From Carpediemonas membranifera (taxonomy: Eukaryota; Fornicata): a stretch of 64,000 nt of DNA. Positions 11,287-21,794 of this stretch are shown one piece after another (position 1 is the first letter of the stretch; the number at the start of each line of letters is the position of its first letter). The position numbers and the translations under genes were made by a program. Where the stretch lies: the NCBI GenBank assembly GCA_019828565.1, contig JAHDYR010000067.1, positions 186,001 through 250,000 of the forward strand, given 5' to 3'. The notes under the pieces were generated by a model. That model worked only from the letters and a program-made list of their open reading frames with translations, was not told the DNA's origin and ran no database searches.

Positions 11287-11776
11287 GGCCTAGCGCTTGG
11301 GGCTGCCGCTGACCCACGCCACCTAACCGGGGTAGACTCCAGAGACTCGGCGACTTTCCCCGCCTTCGGGTTGGTCACTTAACAGGGCCGCAGGGGGCAC
11401 GGATCAGAGGCAACTAGAAAGATGAGAGAGTGTTGTGACTGAACGACCCTACAGGGACCGCAGGGAATCAGGGACTGCTATAGAGAGGCCTTGCAGGACG
11501 AACCTGCCTGTCACGGGCTCCGAGGACAGACCCCCAGACTCCCTGGACAGTTGCCGGACTCCCAGGGAGGCAGGAAAGCAGAGATGCACGGAGAAGGCCG
11601 AAGGGCCTCTGGGGCGATTGGAATCACCTGTCAGCAGACGCAGTAGGTAGGAATGAGCGCTGCTGACTAGCTCAGGACAGGGATTAGGCCGTGCCCCGGA
11701 GCACTCAGCTCCAGGATAATGGGAAAGCAAGCTCAGTCCGGGGCCTGATACCAGGCAAACGTAAATTTCTTTCTTT
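11287..11776 (+). mobile_element. 5'-truncated LINE, 3' UTR only
   Basis: It matches the 3' region of the LINE at 34970-35473 over most of its length and ends in a pyrimidine-rich tail (AAATTTCTTTCTTT). It contains a conserved core at 11351-11400 with the small hairpin CCCG-CCTT-CGGG. It interrupts the 3' end of the small minus-strand gene to the right. I could not find the target-site duplication. Confidence 0.65.
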
Positions 11777-12359
11777 ACGAACCGACTTCTTGCTGGTAGA
11801 CTCCTCCCGCTTAGCCTCCCCGGCCTTTCCCTTATCACGCCAGCGAGTCCTCTGGCTCATGGTCGAGTCACCTCTCTTCTTGGTGAGGGCAAAGAGCTCC
11901 TCCCGCTGTCGTATAGTCGCAGGGAGGCGGTGGAGATCGTCTTTCTCGTATGAAGCGAACTCCTTTGCAAATGCATCACGTAAAACTCTCGCGTTCTTGC
12001 CTTCATCGCTGTATGAATAGATCTGCGTCTTATCCAGCTCATCGGCCTTCTCAATTGCCCCCTGAAGCCACTTGAGCTTGTACTTGAGGCCTTTTGCCCC
12101 GGCTGATGCCATCAACGTGCTCTCCGTAGCCAGCAGAAGGTTCAACAAGGAGGTAAAAAGTCTGCGCTCTCGTTGCTGTGTTCTGGCCATAATCAGGCAG
12201 TGCCGTAGGGATTGCGGCCTCATCTAGGCCCACTGTGCCCGCTTCACGGGCGGTCATTCGTGCCGCGGCGGCGCTCGCATTTTTCACGATCGCCGCGCCG
12301 CCCTCATCGCTAAGGCCCAATGCAAAGGCCTGCGCTAGCTCAAGAATGTTGTTCGACAT
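11777..12359 (-). pseudogene. Small gene of unknown function, frameshifted and cut by a LINE
   Basis: The predicted start is ATG 12359 (MSNNILELAQAFALGL). The frame is good to a run of five A (plus strand, 12155-12159). Beyond it the neighbouring frame continues convincingly (LLNLLLATEST, KYKLKWLQGAIEKADELDK) to the LINE junction at 11776, where the C-terminus is lost. Removing one base of the run would restore one frame of about 190 residues. The protein is helical and Lys/Arg-rich at its end. I recognise no family. Confidence 0.45.
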
Positions 12360-12534
12360 TTTTAAAGGCGAAATCGGAAGGCGTTGGTTGTTCTGCCTCG
12401 GGGCAGGTGCCGCGGGCCACCGCCTGCGACTGCGCCGCAGTCACTAAACTCAGGTCTCCATATCCAAGCTCGATCCACTGGTGCGCGAGATGGTCGAGTA
12501 CCCACCGGATTGGACGGTCTCGAAGCATGATCAC
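12340..12534 (-). CDS. Small ORF in frame after the CAP-G stop codon
   Basis: The frame of the condensin gene stays open for about 76 codons after its TGA (12580-12582). It contains an ATG at 12534 and a protein-like sequence (WVLDHLAHQWIELGYGD). It ends 20 bp inside the next gene on the same strand. It could be a separate small gene, a readthrough extension or chance. Codon use alone does not decide. Confidence 0.25.
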   Translation of the reverse strand: MIMLRDRPIRWVLDHLAHQWIELGYGDLSLVTAAQSQAVARGTCPEAEQPTPSDFAFKNVEQHS

Positions 12535-12579
12535 ACTGGGCCCGAGTGCAGAGTGGATGGTACAGAAGCTCGCACAACG

Positions 12580-15399
12580 TCAGCGATGCCAACGGTTTTG
12601 ATTATCACTCAACTCCGCCAAGCTGAGCCGGTCCTCCTCGTCTGGCCCAGCTCCATCGCCCACACCCAACACCTCTTCTCCCCCACTCTCAGCCCCCGAC
12701 TCGACTCCAGAGTCAGGGTCGGAGTCGTCGGAGTCCCAGCCGACAGCAATTTCGACGCCCTCCAACAACACGCCGACTGACGCAATAAGTCCAGCGGCGG
12801 TGGCATCAGAGTGGATGGGAACCAGGCTTCCTTCGATCTTGGCCACCAGGCTGTCGACTGCCTTGGCAGTCATCTTCTTGACCGTGATGTGCTGGAGAAG
12901 GTTCTGGAGAGATTGGATCAGAGCTTGACCGACAGGCTCCTTCATCTTCTTCTGGAGGGCGACGGTGACCATCTTCTGAACCGCATTCCAAACAAATTCG
13001 AACGAATCTGCCAATTCCAAGGTGATCTTCTCGATCAAAAGAAGTGGAACCACAGCGAAGGCGCTGACCTTGTGGATGCCCATCATGATATGCCCAAGGG
13101 AGGCGCACACGTCGCAGCAATGGTCTGCTTGCAGCGTGTCATGCTCGGCCTGGTTGATCGTGACGTCGAGGAACTGCCGGAGAACGACGCTCTTGATGAC
13201 TCCGCGGTCAGTCTCGCTGAAGCTGGTGGATCTCAGCAAGGCGAGCACTGCCTGGCGGGCCACAGGTCCCAGTGGGTTATGCTCGCCGCACGAGAGATGG
13301 ACGAGCAGAAGACTGTTGGTAAGACGCGCGAATAGACCGCTACGGTCGGTCAGGGGCCTGTAGTCTGGCGGCACGGCCCGGGATAGGATGAGCGTCGTCA
13401 CTGCTGAGATGAAGTGCTGTCTGTTGCCGTCGACCTTGGAGCCCTCAGTCGTGCCGGGGAGGCTGAGGGGTGACACAACTGACTGCCAGAAACGGAAGGT
13501 GAACTTATACTGGGGGTCGAAAACATCGTGATCGGCCTCATCGATGAGAGAATGGAAGTCGTCAAGACCAATCTTGACCACAAGGTCTAAAAGTGCCCGA
13601 TAGGCGACGATCTGCTGTTTCTCTTCCCGTCCATTGGCAGCAACCTCCATAATCGACCGGACGATGTCCTTCTTACGGTAGTCTATGTCGACGACGGCCA
13701 GGCCGCAGAGCAGCTTGAAGGCCTCAACCCCACCCCGGCCGTGGGCTGCGATCATCGCCTGGCATTGCTCCAGAATGGGCCTGGCGCTGTACAGGGTGGC
13801 CTCGCTGTTCTCCACCGGGAATGACCGGATGACCTTCCAGGCGACGTATGCGGCCTCCAAGGTGGAGTCCGGCGTGTTGAACTCTGTGGCTCTGGCGGCG
13901 TAGTGGGCGAGGAGGGCGTTGAGCAGCTGCCATAGCTCGGAGTCCCCGTCCGGACTCGGGAAGAGTCGGCCGAGGGCCCGCATGACGGCCCTGATGTCTG
14001 TCCGGCACCCGTCCCTCACCATGACTCCGGCAACCCGAGCCACGCGATGCTGGACCGCTGGGTCTGGTAGCATGCCCCACAGGGTGACTGCTATGTCGAT
14101 GCTCACTAGCAGCAGCTGCTTGATGGTTGTCGCGGCGGCCTTATGCTCGTCGGGGTTGTCGAGCCGCATGAGAAGCGCTTCCATGTAGCTGAGCATCGTC
14201 TCCGCATCGAGGTCGTCATCAGGGTCGAGTGCCCAACCCCGACAGTCGAGCAGACCCTTACGTTGCGCCAGTGTGATCGAGATCTGGATGAGCACGAGGA
14301 CTAGGCGATCGTGCAGTTTAGCACCCTGCGTACACGCCCGAATCCCCAGAGCTGCGCCAGAAGTCAGGGTAGTCACGGCTCTCTGGTCAGCGGTGGAGAA
14401 TGCTGCGAGAACAGCCCAGCTCGGGTCAGATTCATTCAATTTCGCGGGATCTGAAGGAGATACAATCTGGCACCACCGTTCCACGGCGGCGCGGTCAGGG
14501 TTTCTGTTCTTAGTGGAGGCGTTGGCATGCTGGTGTGTCAGCTCAATGATGGCAACGATTGCTTCCCTCGCCTTGTCCTGCACCCTCTGTTCCTGGTCGT
14601 TGAGGGCCGCGTGGAGGAATGCCGTGAACGCCTCCGGTGTGACCTGGGGTCTGTCGTGCTGGAGTGAGGCGGGGTAGAGCTTCAGTCTGACCATGACGTC
14701 GATGGCCTCGGCCCGCACCTTGGGGTTGGGGTGTCCGATGGCGCCAAAGACAGTGGACACGAGGGCTTTGGATGCCTTGTCAGAGTCGGCAATGTCCTCT
14801 GGGTCGTCCGACTCTGGCGATGGCCAGAAGAGGCAGCTGAGCACTCTCTTGCACACGCCGTCCGCCTGGTCGTGCCGGAGGAGACGGCAGAGTGTGTGGA
14901 CGTCAGCGTTGGAGGCAAAGGAAGCGAATAGGAAGACTGCCTCCTCTCTGACGACGGGGGAGATGTCCCTGAAGCAGGCGTGGGCAGTGTTGTAGATCTC
15001 GTTGGTGGCCTCCTCCACACTTTCGTCCATTTCTTCGAGTTCAACTAGTTCAGTGACGATAGCTGAAAGCGTCTTGAAGGCTGCCGTGCGCACAGAGGCG
15101 GCGTAGCGATCGGTGTAGCGGAGGAGATAAGCAACGGTGACCGTGAGGAGGTCTGCACAGGAGATACAGGCGATGCTGACGAGCTTGATGCATCGTTGCA
15201 TCGCCTTGTTCACAGATTTGCTTGCGAGAATGTGCTTGAGGCACTGGCAGTACGGCTTCACCTTGCTTTCGTCGAAAGAGCTACTAGAAGCTCCCATCTC
15301 CGCCAAAAGCAGATCTCTGGCCTTAATGATGTTCTGGTTCGTCTCTGCCTGTCTAAAAGCTTCACAGATTCCGTGGATTCGATGTTCGTCGTGCACCAT
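12580..15399 (-). CDS. Condensin complex subunit 3 (CAP-G/Ycg1) homologue
   Basis: The protein has 939 aa from ATG 15399; the more upstream in-frame codons have no ATG. It is an all-helical HEAT-repeat protein. Its N-terminal third has the layout of CAP-G: a helix pair ending LLRYTDRYAASVRTAAFKTL, an acidic linker, SPVVREEAVFLFASFA, and a fourth repeat with CKRVLSCLFW, followed by PKVRAEAIDVMVRLK. The C-terminus is acidic (DSDDSDPDSGVESGAESGG). CAP-G, with CAP-H, binds DNA in condensin and acts in mitotic chromosome compaction. The assignment rests on repeat pattern and length, not on a single diagnostic motif; another HEAT-repeat adaptor is the alternative. Confidence 0.7.
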   Translation of the reverse strand: MVHDEHRIHGICEAFRQAETNQNIIKARDLLLAEMGASSSSFDESKVKPYCQCLKHILASKSVNKAMQRCIKLVSIACISCADLLTVTVAYLLRYTDRYAASVRTAAFKTLSAIVTELVELEEMDESVEEATNEIYNTAHACFRDISPVVREEAVFLFASFASNADVHTLCRLLRHDQADGVCKRVLSCLFWPSPESDDPEDIADSDKASKALVSTVFGAIGHPNPKVRAEAIDVMVRLKLYPASLQHDRPQVTPEAFTAFLHAALNDQEQRVQDKAREAIVAIIELTHQHANASTKNRNPDRAAVERWCQIVSPSDPAKLNESDPSWAVLAAFSTADQRAVTTLTSGAALGIRACTQGAKLHDRLVLVLIQISITLAQRKGLLDCRGWALDPDDDLDAETMLSYMEALLMRLDNPDEHKAAATTIKQLLLVSIDIAVTLWGMLPDPAVQHRVARVAGVMVRDGCRTDIRAVMRALGRLFPSPDGDSELWQLLNALLAHYAARATEFNTPDSTLEAAYVAWKVIRSFPVENSEATLYSARPILEQCQAMIAAHGRGGVEAFKLLCGLAVVDIDYRKKDIVRSIMEVAANGREEKQQIVAYRALLDLVVKIGLDDFHSLIDEADHDVFDPQYKFTFRFWQSVVSPLSLPGTTEGSKVDGNRQHFISAVTTLILSRAVPPDYRPLTDRSGLFARLTNSLLLVHLSCGEHNPLGPVARQAVLALLRSTSFSETDRGVIKSVVLRQFLDVTINQAEHDTLQADHCCDVCASLGHIMMGIHKVSAFAVVPLLLIEKITLELADSFEFVWNAVQKMVTVALQKKMKEPVGQALIQSLQNLLQHITVKKMTAKAVDSLVAKIEGSLVPIHSDATAAGLIASVGVLLEGVEIAVGWDSDDSDPDSGVESGAESGGEEVLGVGDGAGPDEEDRLSLAELSDNQNRWHR

Positions 15400-15520
15400 C
15401 AGAATTTTGATGGTTTTTGGCTCGGCGACTTCCTGGCGACTTGACCATCGAGGGCAAGCCCCATGTCTCGCCAAATTCCAATGCGAGAGCTACTCTATGT
15501 ATGTTTACAACACTCCCGGC

Positions 15521-16612
15521 TTAACCCCCGTTAACGTCAAACTCCATGGCCCCAATGTCGATGGACCCGTCAAAGTCCGTCTCAACGCCAACAGACAGGT
15601 CAAGGTGGTTCGCCCCAACCTTCCCGTCCACCGCGTGCTTCAGGCTCTGGGCGGCCGTGGGTGTGACACGGCCCGACCCGTCCTCGCTCCAGCTATCCTC
15701 AGCCGCGAGCACGGGCGCCCGCTTCCGCCTCAAACCTGGACGTTGCGGTCCTCTTATGAGAGCATACACGGTCGGCGCAGTCAGAAGGAAGAATATCAGC
15801 GTGTTGAAGAATATGTTGGACCAGGCATGGAAGGGGAGCAACGCGGGCCTGTAGCGGAGAACGCCCCACCACATGACATTGCCCGCTATGTTATAGCTGA
15901 TGCATGCGAAAGCTAGGAGGATTAGGGTGCGAGTCTCGAGCAAGTCATGGACCTGGATTCGCCGACTCGTCAAGAGCAGCAGGATAAGCATGAGGAGCAG
16001 GGCGATGAGGACGATGATGTTATATGTAGTCCAGAGAATATCACATAAAGTCATCATAGCGGGGACCGGGATGAACCCAAATGGGACTAGCGAGATGGTC
16101 GGGGTCATCAGGAGGAGGACACGCCGGGTCATCCACCAGGAAGCCCGCACCTTGTGCTGGAAGGGGGAAACGCGACGGATTGAGAGGGGGACGAGGGAGA
16201 ACTCGAGCGTCTTGTGGTATAGGCACCAGACACGCCACATGCGGACAATGATGGGGACTAGGGCGAGTGCAGAGCCCGTGACGTTGAACGTCATCTGCGT
16301 GAATCCGTGCTGGAGGGATGTGTACAGCGTCAGCGCAACGGACCCGTCGTTCTCAAGGTTGAAGGATGTGCTGGTGTAGAGGTAGATCTGCTGCGTCATA
16401 ATGATGGAACTAAAGCCCACAATGCTAAATATTTCTAAGCTAACCGCCTTGTAGAGCGCTACAGCTGTTTTGCGCTTCACTAGGAGGAAAATTATGGTTG
16501 GCAGGAAGATACCGAAGACGATCAAGCATGCTACAGCCGTCGTCGCTAAACGCACTGGAAGAGAGATACAGAACGCACAAACACTGTCCCATACGCTCTC
16601 TACAGCATCCAT
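15521..16612 (-). CDS. Seven-transmembrane protein, GPCR-like topology
   Basis: The protein has 363 aa and starts at ATG 16612. Seven hydrophobic helices can be placed at about residues 21-44, 54-77, 104-130, 163-184, 193-216, 228-250 and 263-287. A hydrophilic C-terminal tail of about 75 residues is rich in acidic residues and serine. Between helices 2 and 3 a loop carries a possible N-glycosylation context. No DRY or NPxxY motif is evident, so coupling to G proteins is only a guess from topology. It lies tail-to-head upstream of the CAP-G gene on the same strand, with about 120 bp between. Confidence 0.6.
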   Translation of the reverse strand: MDAVESVWDSVCAFCISLPVRLATTAVACLIVFGIFLPTIIFLLVKRKTAVALYKAVSLEIFSIVGFSSIIMTQQIYLYTSTSFNLENDGSVALTLYTSLQHGFTQMTFNVTGSALALVPIIVRMWRVWCLYHKTLEFSLVPLSIRRVSPFQHKVRASWWMTRRVLLLMTPTISLVPFGFIPVPAMMTLCDILWTTYNIIVLIALLLMLILLLLTSRRIQVHDLLETRTLILLAFACISYNIAGNVMWWGVLRYRPALLPFHAWSNIFFNTLIFFLLTAPTVYALIRGPQRPGLRRKRAPVLAAEDSWSEDGSGRVTPTAAQSLKHAVDGKVGANHLDLSVGVETDFDGSIDIGAMEFDVNGG

Positions 16613-16933
16613 CTTGCTTTGTCACGCTACCGGGAAATCCAGCTTCGGATGCTGAATTGGACAGTTTAAGACCCGCCAAATCTTTAGACTCAAGTATTCT
16701 TATCCTGCGTGGCACATAAATCTCACCATATATGCAAGCTTATGAGTGGCTCAGACTTTCACATCAGTCAGCACCCGCTTTGGGCCGACAGCCATCCTTT
16801 GGTCAAGCCGACTCTCTCCCGGTCGACAGCAGTCGACGGGAACAGGACATCACTCCAAGTATCTCATAAACCACCAAATACACCCAAAACCCCAAACAGA
16901 CCAGCCCTAGTCTAATGTTTATGATGTGGTCTG
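16613..16933. other. Intergenic region
   Basis: These 321 bp hold no convincing ORF, RNA gene or repeat that I can see. They presumably contain the 5' flank of the seven-helix gene and the 3' flank of the BED-finger gene. Confidence 0.4.
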
Positions 16934-17500
16934 TCACCGCTGGATGTGTCCGCTGGTGAGGACGCTGCCAATAACGGGCGGGACCACAAAGGGCTGGTTA
17001 GTCACCACCCCGCTGCTCTTATCCTGTACAGGGTCTGCCACTCTCATTAGCGCGTGTTGTTGCTGCAAAAGCTCGGTGATCCCGATTTGTACAACTTTCA
17101 GAAACGCCAATGCCCTATTAAACGTTGGCGAGAGTGGTGTCTCCTTCGTTGCCATGTCGTGGAGCTCCATTTCTTTCCGCGAGAGCTCGTTCAGTCTCAT
17201 TTGAATGGGGTCCATTGAATGATCGTCAATCAGCCCGACGAGCTGGGGGACGAGGGCCGGCGGGTGGTGGCGGGCCATTACCGGTACAGGAGCGCCTGTG
17301 AAGCCGGACTCGAGCCTGGCCCGCTTCCCATCGGCGTGCCGCACCTCGCATTTCCGCGCATGTGTTAGCAATTGCTGATGTGATGTGCCAGGAGAGAAAT
17401 ATCTGCCGCATCGCCGGCATTCTTTCACGTGATCGGCAACCTTCTTCTCTCCAGCGCGAGACCAGATCTTATCGAGGCGATCAATGGTCTCAGGCTTCAT
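16934..17500 (-). CDS. BED-type zinc finger protein
   Basis: From ATG 17500 the protein has 188 aa. Near the N-terminus IDRLDKIWSRAGEKK leads into CRRCGRYF, then H-x4-H-x4-C (LLTHARKC), which gives a C-x2-C...H...C zinc ligand set like BED fingers. BED fingers bind DNA and are often derived from hAT transposases. The rest is helical (PIQMRLNELSRKEMELHDM) with no catalytic domain, so this is either a regulator or a domesticated transposase fragment. The reading frame is open 23 codons further upstream without an ATG, so a short upstream exon is possible. Confidence 0.55.
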   Translation of the reverse strand: MKPETIDRLDKIWSRAGEKKVADHVKECRRCGRYFSPGTSHQQLLTHARKCEVRHADGKRARLESGFTGAPVPVMARHHPPALVPQLVGLIDDHSMDPIQMRLNELSRKEMELHDMATKETPLSPTFNRALAFLKVVQIGITELLQQQHALMRVADPVQDKSSGVVTNQPFVVPPVIGSVLTSGHIQR

Positions 17501-17924
17501 TTTCCCGGTAAAGCCTCCAATATTGCGCTTTTCTGACCACGAATGAGTAAGAAGTCGCAAGATAAACAAACATGAAGAATAAAGAACTCTCTTACAGTTT
17601 CCATTGCGTCAAGAAGGTGCTTTCGTTGTTTGGTCAAAACGATTTACACGTATACATACCTCTCATTGTACCGGTCCACACCGGTCCAAGTCTGTCCAAC
17701 GCCGGCCAGCCTATAGGCCGGGGGCGGAGCTGCCACTAACGCTGGCGAAACGACGATATTTATTTGGTCAAAACTGACAATTCATAATAACCGCCGAACA
17801 CCGACGACTCACACGACTCATGGGCCTCTGACGACAACCAGGACCGAGGTCAACCCTGAGACCGAGGATGAGGCCCCATGGGACAGCCACGCAGCCCTGT
17901 TCCGGCGCTTCACCATGGCGGTGG
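17501..17924. other. Intergenic region before element E
   Basis: No gene is seen. A GC-rich inverted repeat (CCGGCC...GGCCGG, about 17702-17721) and an adjacent short repeat of the GGTCCA/CCGGTCC type occur. Confidence 0.35.
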
Positions 17925-18085
17925 TGTGGTCTCCGAGAGATATTTACTAGTCGACACAAGGGTGTCGTCTTTATTAAACACTTGAACTTTTGCCTTCTAG
18001 ACAACAGTGGATCTGTAGGCAGGTTACCTGGGGAAAACGATTTACAGCATAAACATGCACCTTGACTATTGAGGACTGGGTCACA
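17925..18085 (-). repeat. LTR-like end of element E (3' side)
   Basis: In sense it starts TGTGACCC directly after the E stop codon and a purine tract (GGGGAGGGGGTAG) and ends GACCACA. It contains the CGACAC...GTGTCG hairpin (about 17953-17970) and a terminal hairpin TCTC-TCG-GAGA before CCACA, as in element A. It does not match the 103-bp LTR at the other end of E, so E may be a recombinant. Confidence 0.5.
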
Positions 18086-19766
18086 CTACCCCCTCCCCGC
18101 CAGCCAGGATTTGATGCGGGTCGTCTGAGCCGGGTCGACATTTGTCAGATACTTGTCTACGACCACGATAGGGGACGCGAACGGGCCGGCGCTTGGTCTG
18201 GTGATGCCTAGGGCTCGCAGTCTCTTGATCTCTTCGCGAACCTTGGCCCGTCTCGGTCCTCTTAGGCCGCGTGGTTTGAGCTGTACCAGAGCCCCTTCAT
18301 CCTTCAAGTGGCTCCTCATGGGTGGGACGTTCGCCCCATTTGGTGCTATGTCGTCGAACAGGTGGGGCGTCTTGGCCAGGATTGTCTCTATCGCGGGCCT
18401 GAGGTCTTCCCTCTCGATCTTGACACTCTCCGCCCGGCTCGCTTCCGCCATGAACATGGGAATGTCATCCCCATCGTCTTCACGCACCTCGTCCTTGAGT
18501 AGGCTGATGAAAAGCGCGTCCTTGGTCAGGAGGCCCAGGTATCTGAGCACATCGCAAGCAATAAGCACCTTGTCGCGACGGCCCGGGAGGAAATCAACCC
18601 AGGCGTCAAAGCGAACGGCCTTGCCTGCCAGTACTAGTTCTAAGGTGACAAGGGCCTGCTTATTCGAGCAAAAGATGTGATCGTCGGCCGCCAGGTAGTA
18701 CCTGTTTGGACCCGTTATTGTCGGTAGCTGCATTGTCTCGACGATCGTCTGGGACACTCCCGTCCTCTTCGCCCCTGTGTCAATAATAAATACGTACTTG
18801 CGACCGTTTACTTCAGCGGTCGTCTTGAGCGGGCCCACATCCTCGTCCTCCTCTGCGTCCGACATAAAGTTGGCCTCAAAGGGGACCTTCTTCTTGGGAT
18901 CGGCCCTGAGTGTACCTGTCCTGCGAGAGTAGCGCGGCTCCGCCTCCGTGGCGGGCTTCTGGGCGTCCGCGGTCTGGCGAGAGGGGCACTCGTTGACCCA
19001 ATGCCAGCCTCCACAGAGCTTGCAGGGAACGAACGGCGGCTTTCTCGTCGGGTCAGTGTCGTTGGGCTTGGTGACTGGTGCAACAGTCTTCGGCTTGCTG
19101 GAGCCAGCTGCCTTGTCCTTAGTCTTGTCCTTATCCTTCTTAGACGAGTTCGACGGAGGCGTGTAGTATCCGAAGCGGATCGCGAGTGTCTTAGCTTGGT
19201 CATCGAGCTTGGCTGTCGTCACTGCGAGCGTAAATGCGGACTTCAACGACTTCTTGCCGTCGTTTTCGTTCGTATTCGTGTGGAACTCCACGACATCGCG
19301 GAACTTGATGGGACGGAGGCCCTTGACGAATATCTTCCTTGCTTCTTTCTCGAAGCCGTCGGATGTGGTGGTGCTTATATCTGTCGTAGTATCCTGTGGC
19401 GGGCCGGTTTCCTGCTCGCCCTCGTTGGTTACGGGAGAGGCGCTCTCAAGAGCTTCTTCAACTTCCTCATCGGCCTGGACATCCGCGATGCGTCGATATA
19501 CTTCGGAAAAGTCGGAGATGTATTTCCGGATGTGAGTAATGCGCTTTCCGTTGTCCGCGCCGCATGTGACTTTCTCAAGATCATTCTTGAGGGCCTGGGT
19601 ATCGGTCGGGGCAAGGAACTCCGAGATGTAGGAGTCAATTTGATCCTCGGTCATGTCAGCCATGGACACGTAATACGTGTCCTCGATCAGGTCCTGGATG
19701 TCCGACGGCATCATTACCGCCAGGATGGCGTTCGGCGCGAACGCAGTGAGACTAGTGACGTCCCGC
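18086..19766 (-). pseudogene. Element E gag-protease with truncated RT
   Basis: The segments in order are: gag helices (RIADVQADEEVEEALESA); the knuckle CKLCGGWHWVNEC (C-x2-C-x4-H-x3-C spacing, one residue shorter than classic); retropepsin with FIIDTGAKRTG and the conserved RRDKVLIACDVLRYLGLL; the acidic linker; and the RT entry ITRPSAGPFASPIVVVD. The frame then jumps to a short C-terminal peptide ending TTRIKSWLAGRG and stops right at the purine tract. The deletion removes about 800 codons but stays in frame. Confidence 0.75.
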
Positions 19767-19846
19767 TGTGGCGTTTCCTGTCTCGTTGCTCCAGTGAGTT
19801 TTGTCAGTTTAAACCACTTCACCAGTTCTTGCCTTGATTCGGCACA
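19767..19846 (+). repeat. 5' LTR of element F (80 bp)
   Basis: It is identical over 80 bp to 32400-32479, with ends TGT...ACA. The last bases can form a small hairpin TGCC...GGCA before CA. Confidence 0.9.
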
Positions 19847-19857
19847 ATGTCGACATT
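19846..19857 (+). promoter_or_regulatory. Post-LTR palindrome of element F
   Basis: AATGTCGACATT is a perfect 12-bp palindrome. The gag start codon (ATG 19847) lies inside it, so the element has practically no leader after the LTR. Confidence 0.75.
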
Positions 19858-20139
19858 ATCGGAAATTGAGGTACCTGTTGTTGACGATGTTGCATCCACT
19901 CATGTTAAGGAGGATCTCGTCACTGTCATCGAGAGTTCTGCGCCCACCAAGTCCGTCGATTACTTGATGGGGCAGATAGATGCCCTTCGTCAGCAACTTT
20001 CATCCTCCGTTGTGTCCACTACGCCTGCCGTGCCGCTCAGCTCTCTAAAGCGCCCCCGTTTCGGGCAGGAGCTTTCGAGCCTGAGCCAGGATCATTGGCG
20101 GGCATTCTTGGCGGCTTACGAACGCCATGTGCTCCAGTA
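19847..20139 (+). CDS. Element F gag, N-terminal part
   Basis: The ATG lies within the palindrome. The frame encodes an acidic N-terminus and a capsid-like helix (SQDHWRAFLAAYERHVLQ). CAG-TA at 20135-20139 recurs at 28459-28463 in the same codon phase, immediately after a stop codon, and the gag frame resumes there. I take this as the target duplication of block G. The boundary is an inference, because the frame also stays open into G. Confidence 0.6.
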
Positions 20140-21008
20140 CCCAACTGCTGAGAGCATCCTCTCCAACCTTGGCAAGTGGTGTCACCACTTCGCCCTGGAC
20201 ACCCGCTTCGCGCCCTTGGTGCAACTGCATGCCGCCTGGAGCCTGCGAGCGGCTGTTCCACCTACGACGATCGCCAGCCTGGCAGCCGAGTTGGCAGTCT
20301 GCCAGGAGGACCTTGCCACGGTCAAGAAGACTGTGGCAGCGGCCTTCGCCGTGGAGGACCCTACACTTCTCCTCCGTCAGCTCGGCCAGAAGGGCACCGC
20401 CCTCTGGACTGATAGACGCTGCCCCCACGAGCTAGCAACGCAGGTCGCTTGGGTGGCCGCCGAACATAGCATCTGCCGAAGAACTCGTCCGACTGCAGTG
20501 CGACAAGCGACTCCAGGACATGTATGCGTCCTTTGGCCTCAAGGAGTCATCGGACCCGTCGCAGGTCGAGCAGCTGGTGGACACGGGGGGCAACCCACTT
20601 GCCATTGTCACGATGGAGGGCACGATGGGTCCCAACAAGTGGACCAACCTCGGCAAGAGCCTGACAGAGTGCTGTGGGATGATAATGCAAGGCTCTACGT
20701 TGATCCGCGTGACCAACCATGGTAATAGACTTGATCAGCACGCTCATGGGATGCCTGCTTCCGACAAGAGGAGTGTTGACTCGTTCGTGGAACGCACCCG
20801 TGTGTCCGTGCGCCGTGAACGTGCGGCAAAACGGCCTAACGTCACCCGCATCAGGCAGAAGTTGATGATTATCCGCCATTACAACCTTCGTTCTTTCACG
20901 CTGGTCAAAGAGATCAAGGAAACGAGGACCGAGATGCGTAAGGAGAAGAAAGCCAACTTCTGGGACAGTGAATGGAATATTTCCGTTGAGGATGACGAAG
21001 AAGTGTAA
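20140..21008 (+). pseudogene. G1: unknown protein, frameshifted, no start of its own
   Basis: The frame continues from gag without a stop (LSNLGKWCHHFALD, TIASLAAELAVCQED) to about 20465. From there the next frame is clearly coding (ASAEELVRLQCDKRLQDMYASFGLK) to a stop at 21008. A TAG at 20467-20469 forces the change to occur around 20470. The C-terminus is basic (RVSVRRERAAKRPNVTRIRQK) and ends in an acidic tail. No family is recognised; the basic stretch could bind nucleic acid. Confidence 0.4.
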
Positions 21009-21032
21009 ATGAAATGAAAATAAAACAAGAAT

Positions 21033-21794
21033 TTATAGCTCCTGTGCCGAACACTCTAAGTAGTAATTCATGATGGCTTGGTATACCTTGCGACGCAGCA
21101 CATCACGCGATTCTGCCTCAGCACGTTCCGCATTCCGCTTGGCAATGACAGAAGTGAGCTGACTGAGTGTCTTAGCCTCCTTCTTCAGAACTCTGGTGGG
21201 TCTGGCGAAGATGAGATCCGCGTCGCGGTCACGGCAAGGCTTGCTCAGGACGAGCTTGACGTCATCGACCGTCACACCGCACGATGAAGCAGCGAAGGCA
21301 TGGACCTTAGCCCGGTAGGCGATGGGAATGCGGTGAAAGGCATCATCCATCTCGCGGACAGTCGCGATGAGTGGGTCGTCCGTGTCCAGCTCATCTGTCT
21401 GGGCGTCAAGACTGAGGAGAGCCTTGAAGCGGTGACGCTTGTCCTCATCACCGCCTCCCTGCCACTTGCGGCTGATCTCTTCGACCGACTGGAGATTGCC
21501 GTAGAGCTTGTCCTTCTTCAAGGAGGCTACTTTCATTTTAGGGACCTCGGCGGCAAACTTCTGGCTGAAGTCGACAACCCATCCGTTTGCGCGGGTAATA
21601 TCGTCATTATTAAGGAGGAAATTGCTGATAAAGGTCTGAACGATCTCAATGGGCGTCTTGTGAGCTTTTCGGGCTGTTTTCGTGGACTTGTTGGACTTGC
21701 TCTGGCTCTTTTGCTGCGCTTTCTTGCCAAGAGCCATTCTCCTCTCCTTTTGAGCTTCAGTGGCCTGTATATTGCCTTGTTTACTTCTTGCCAT
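21033..21794 (-). CDS. G2: unknown basic helical protein (253 aa)
   Basis: It starts at ATG 21794. The N-terminal 45 residues are very rich in Lys, Ser and Gln (KKAQQKSQSKSNKSTKTARK), suggesting a nuclear or nucleolar protein. The rest is helical, with a repeated Lys/Arg pattern near the end (RVLKKEAKTLSQLTSVIAKRNAERAEAE). It converges with G1, 24 bp apart. No motif identifies a function. Confidence 0.55.
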   Translation of the reverse strand: MARSKQGNIQATEAQKERRMALGKKAQQKSQSKSNKSTKTARKAHKTPIEIVQTFISNFLLNNDDITRANGWVVDFSQKFAAEVPKMKVASLKKDKLYGNLQSVEEISRKWQGGGDEDKRHRFKALLSLDAQTDELDTDDPLIATVREMDDAFHRIPIAYRAKVHAFAASSCGVTVDDVKLVLSKPCRDRDADLIFARPTRVLKKEAKTLSQLTSVIAKRNAERAEAESRDVLRRKVYQAIMNYYLECSAQEL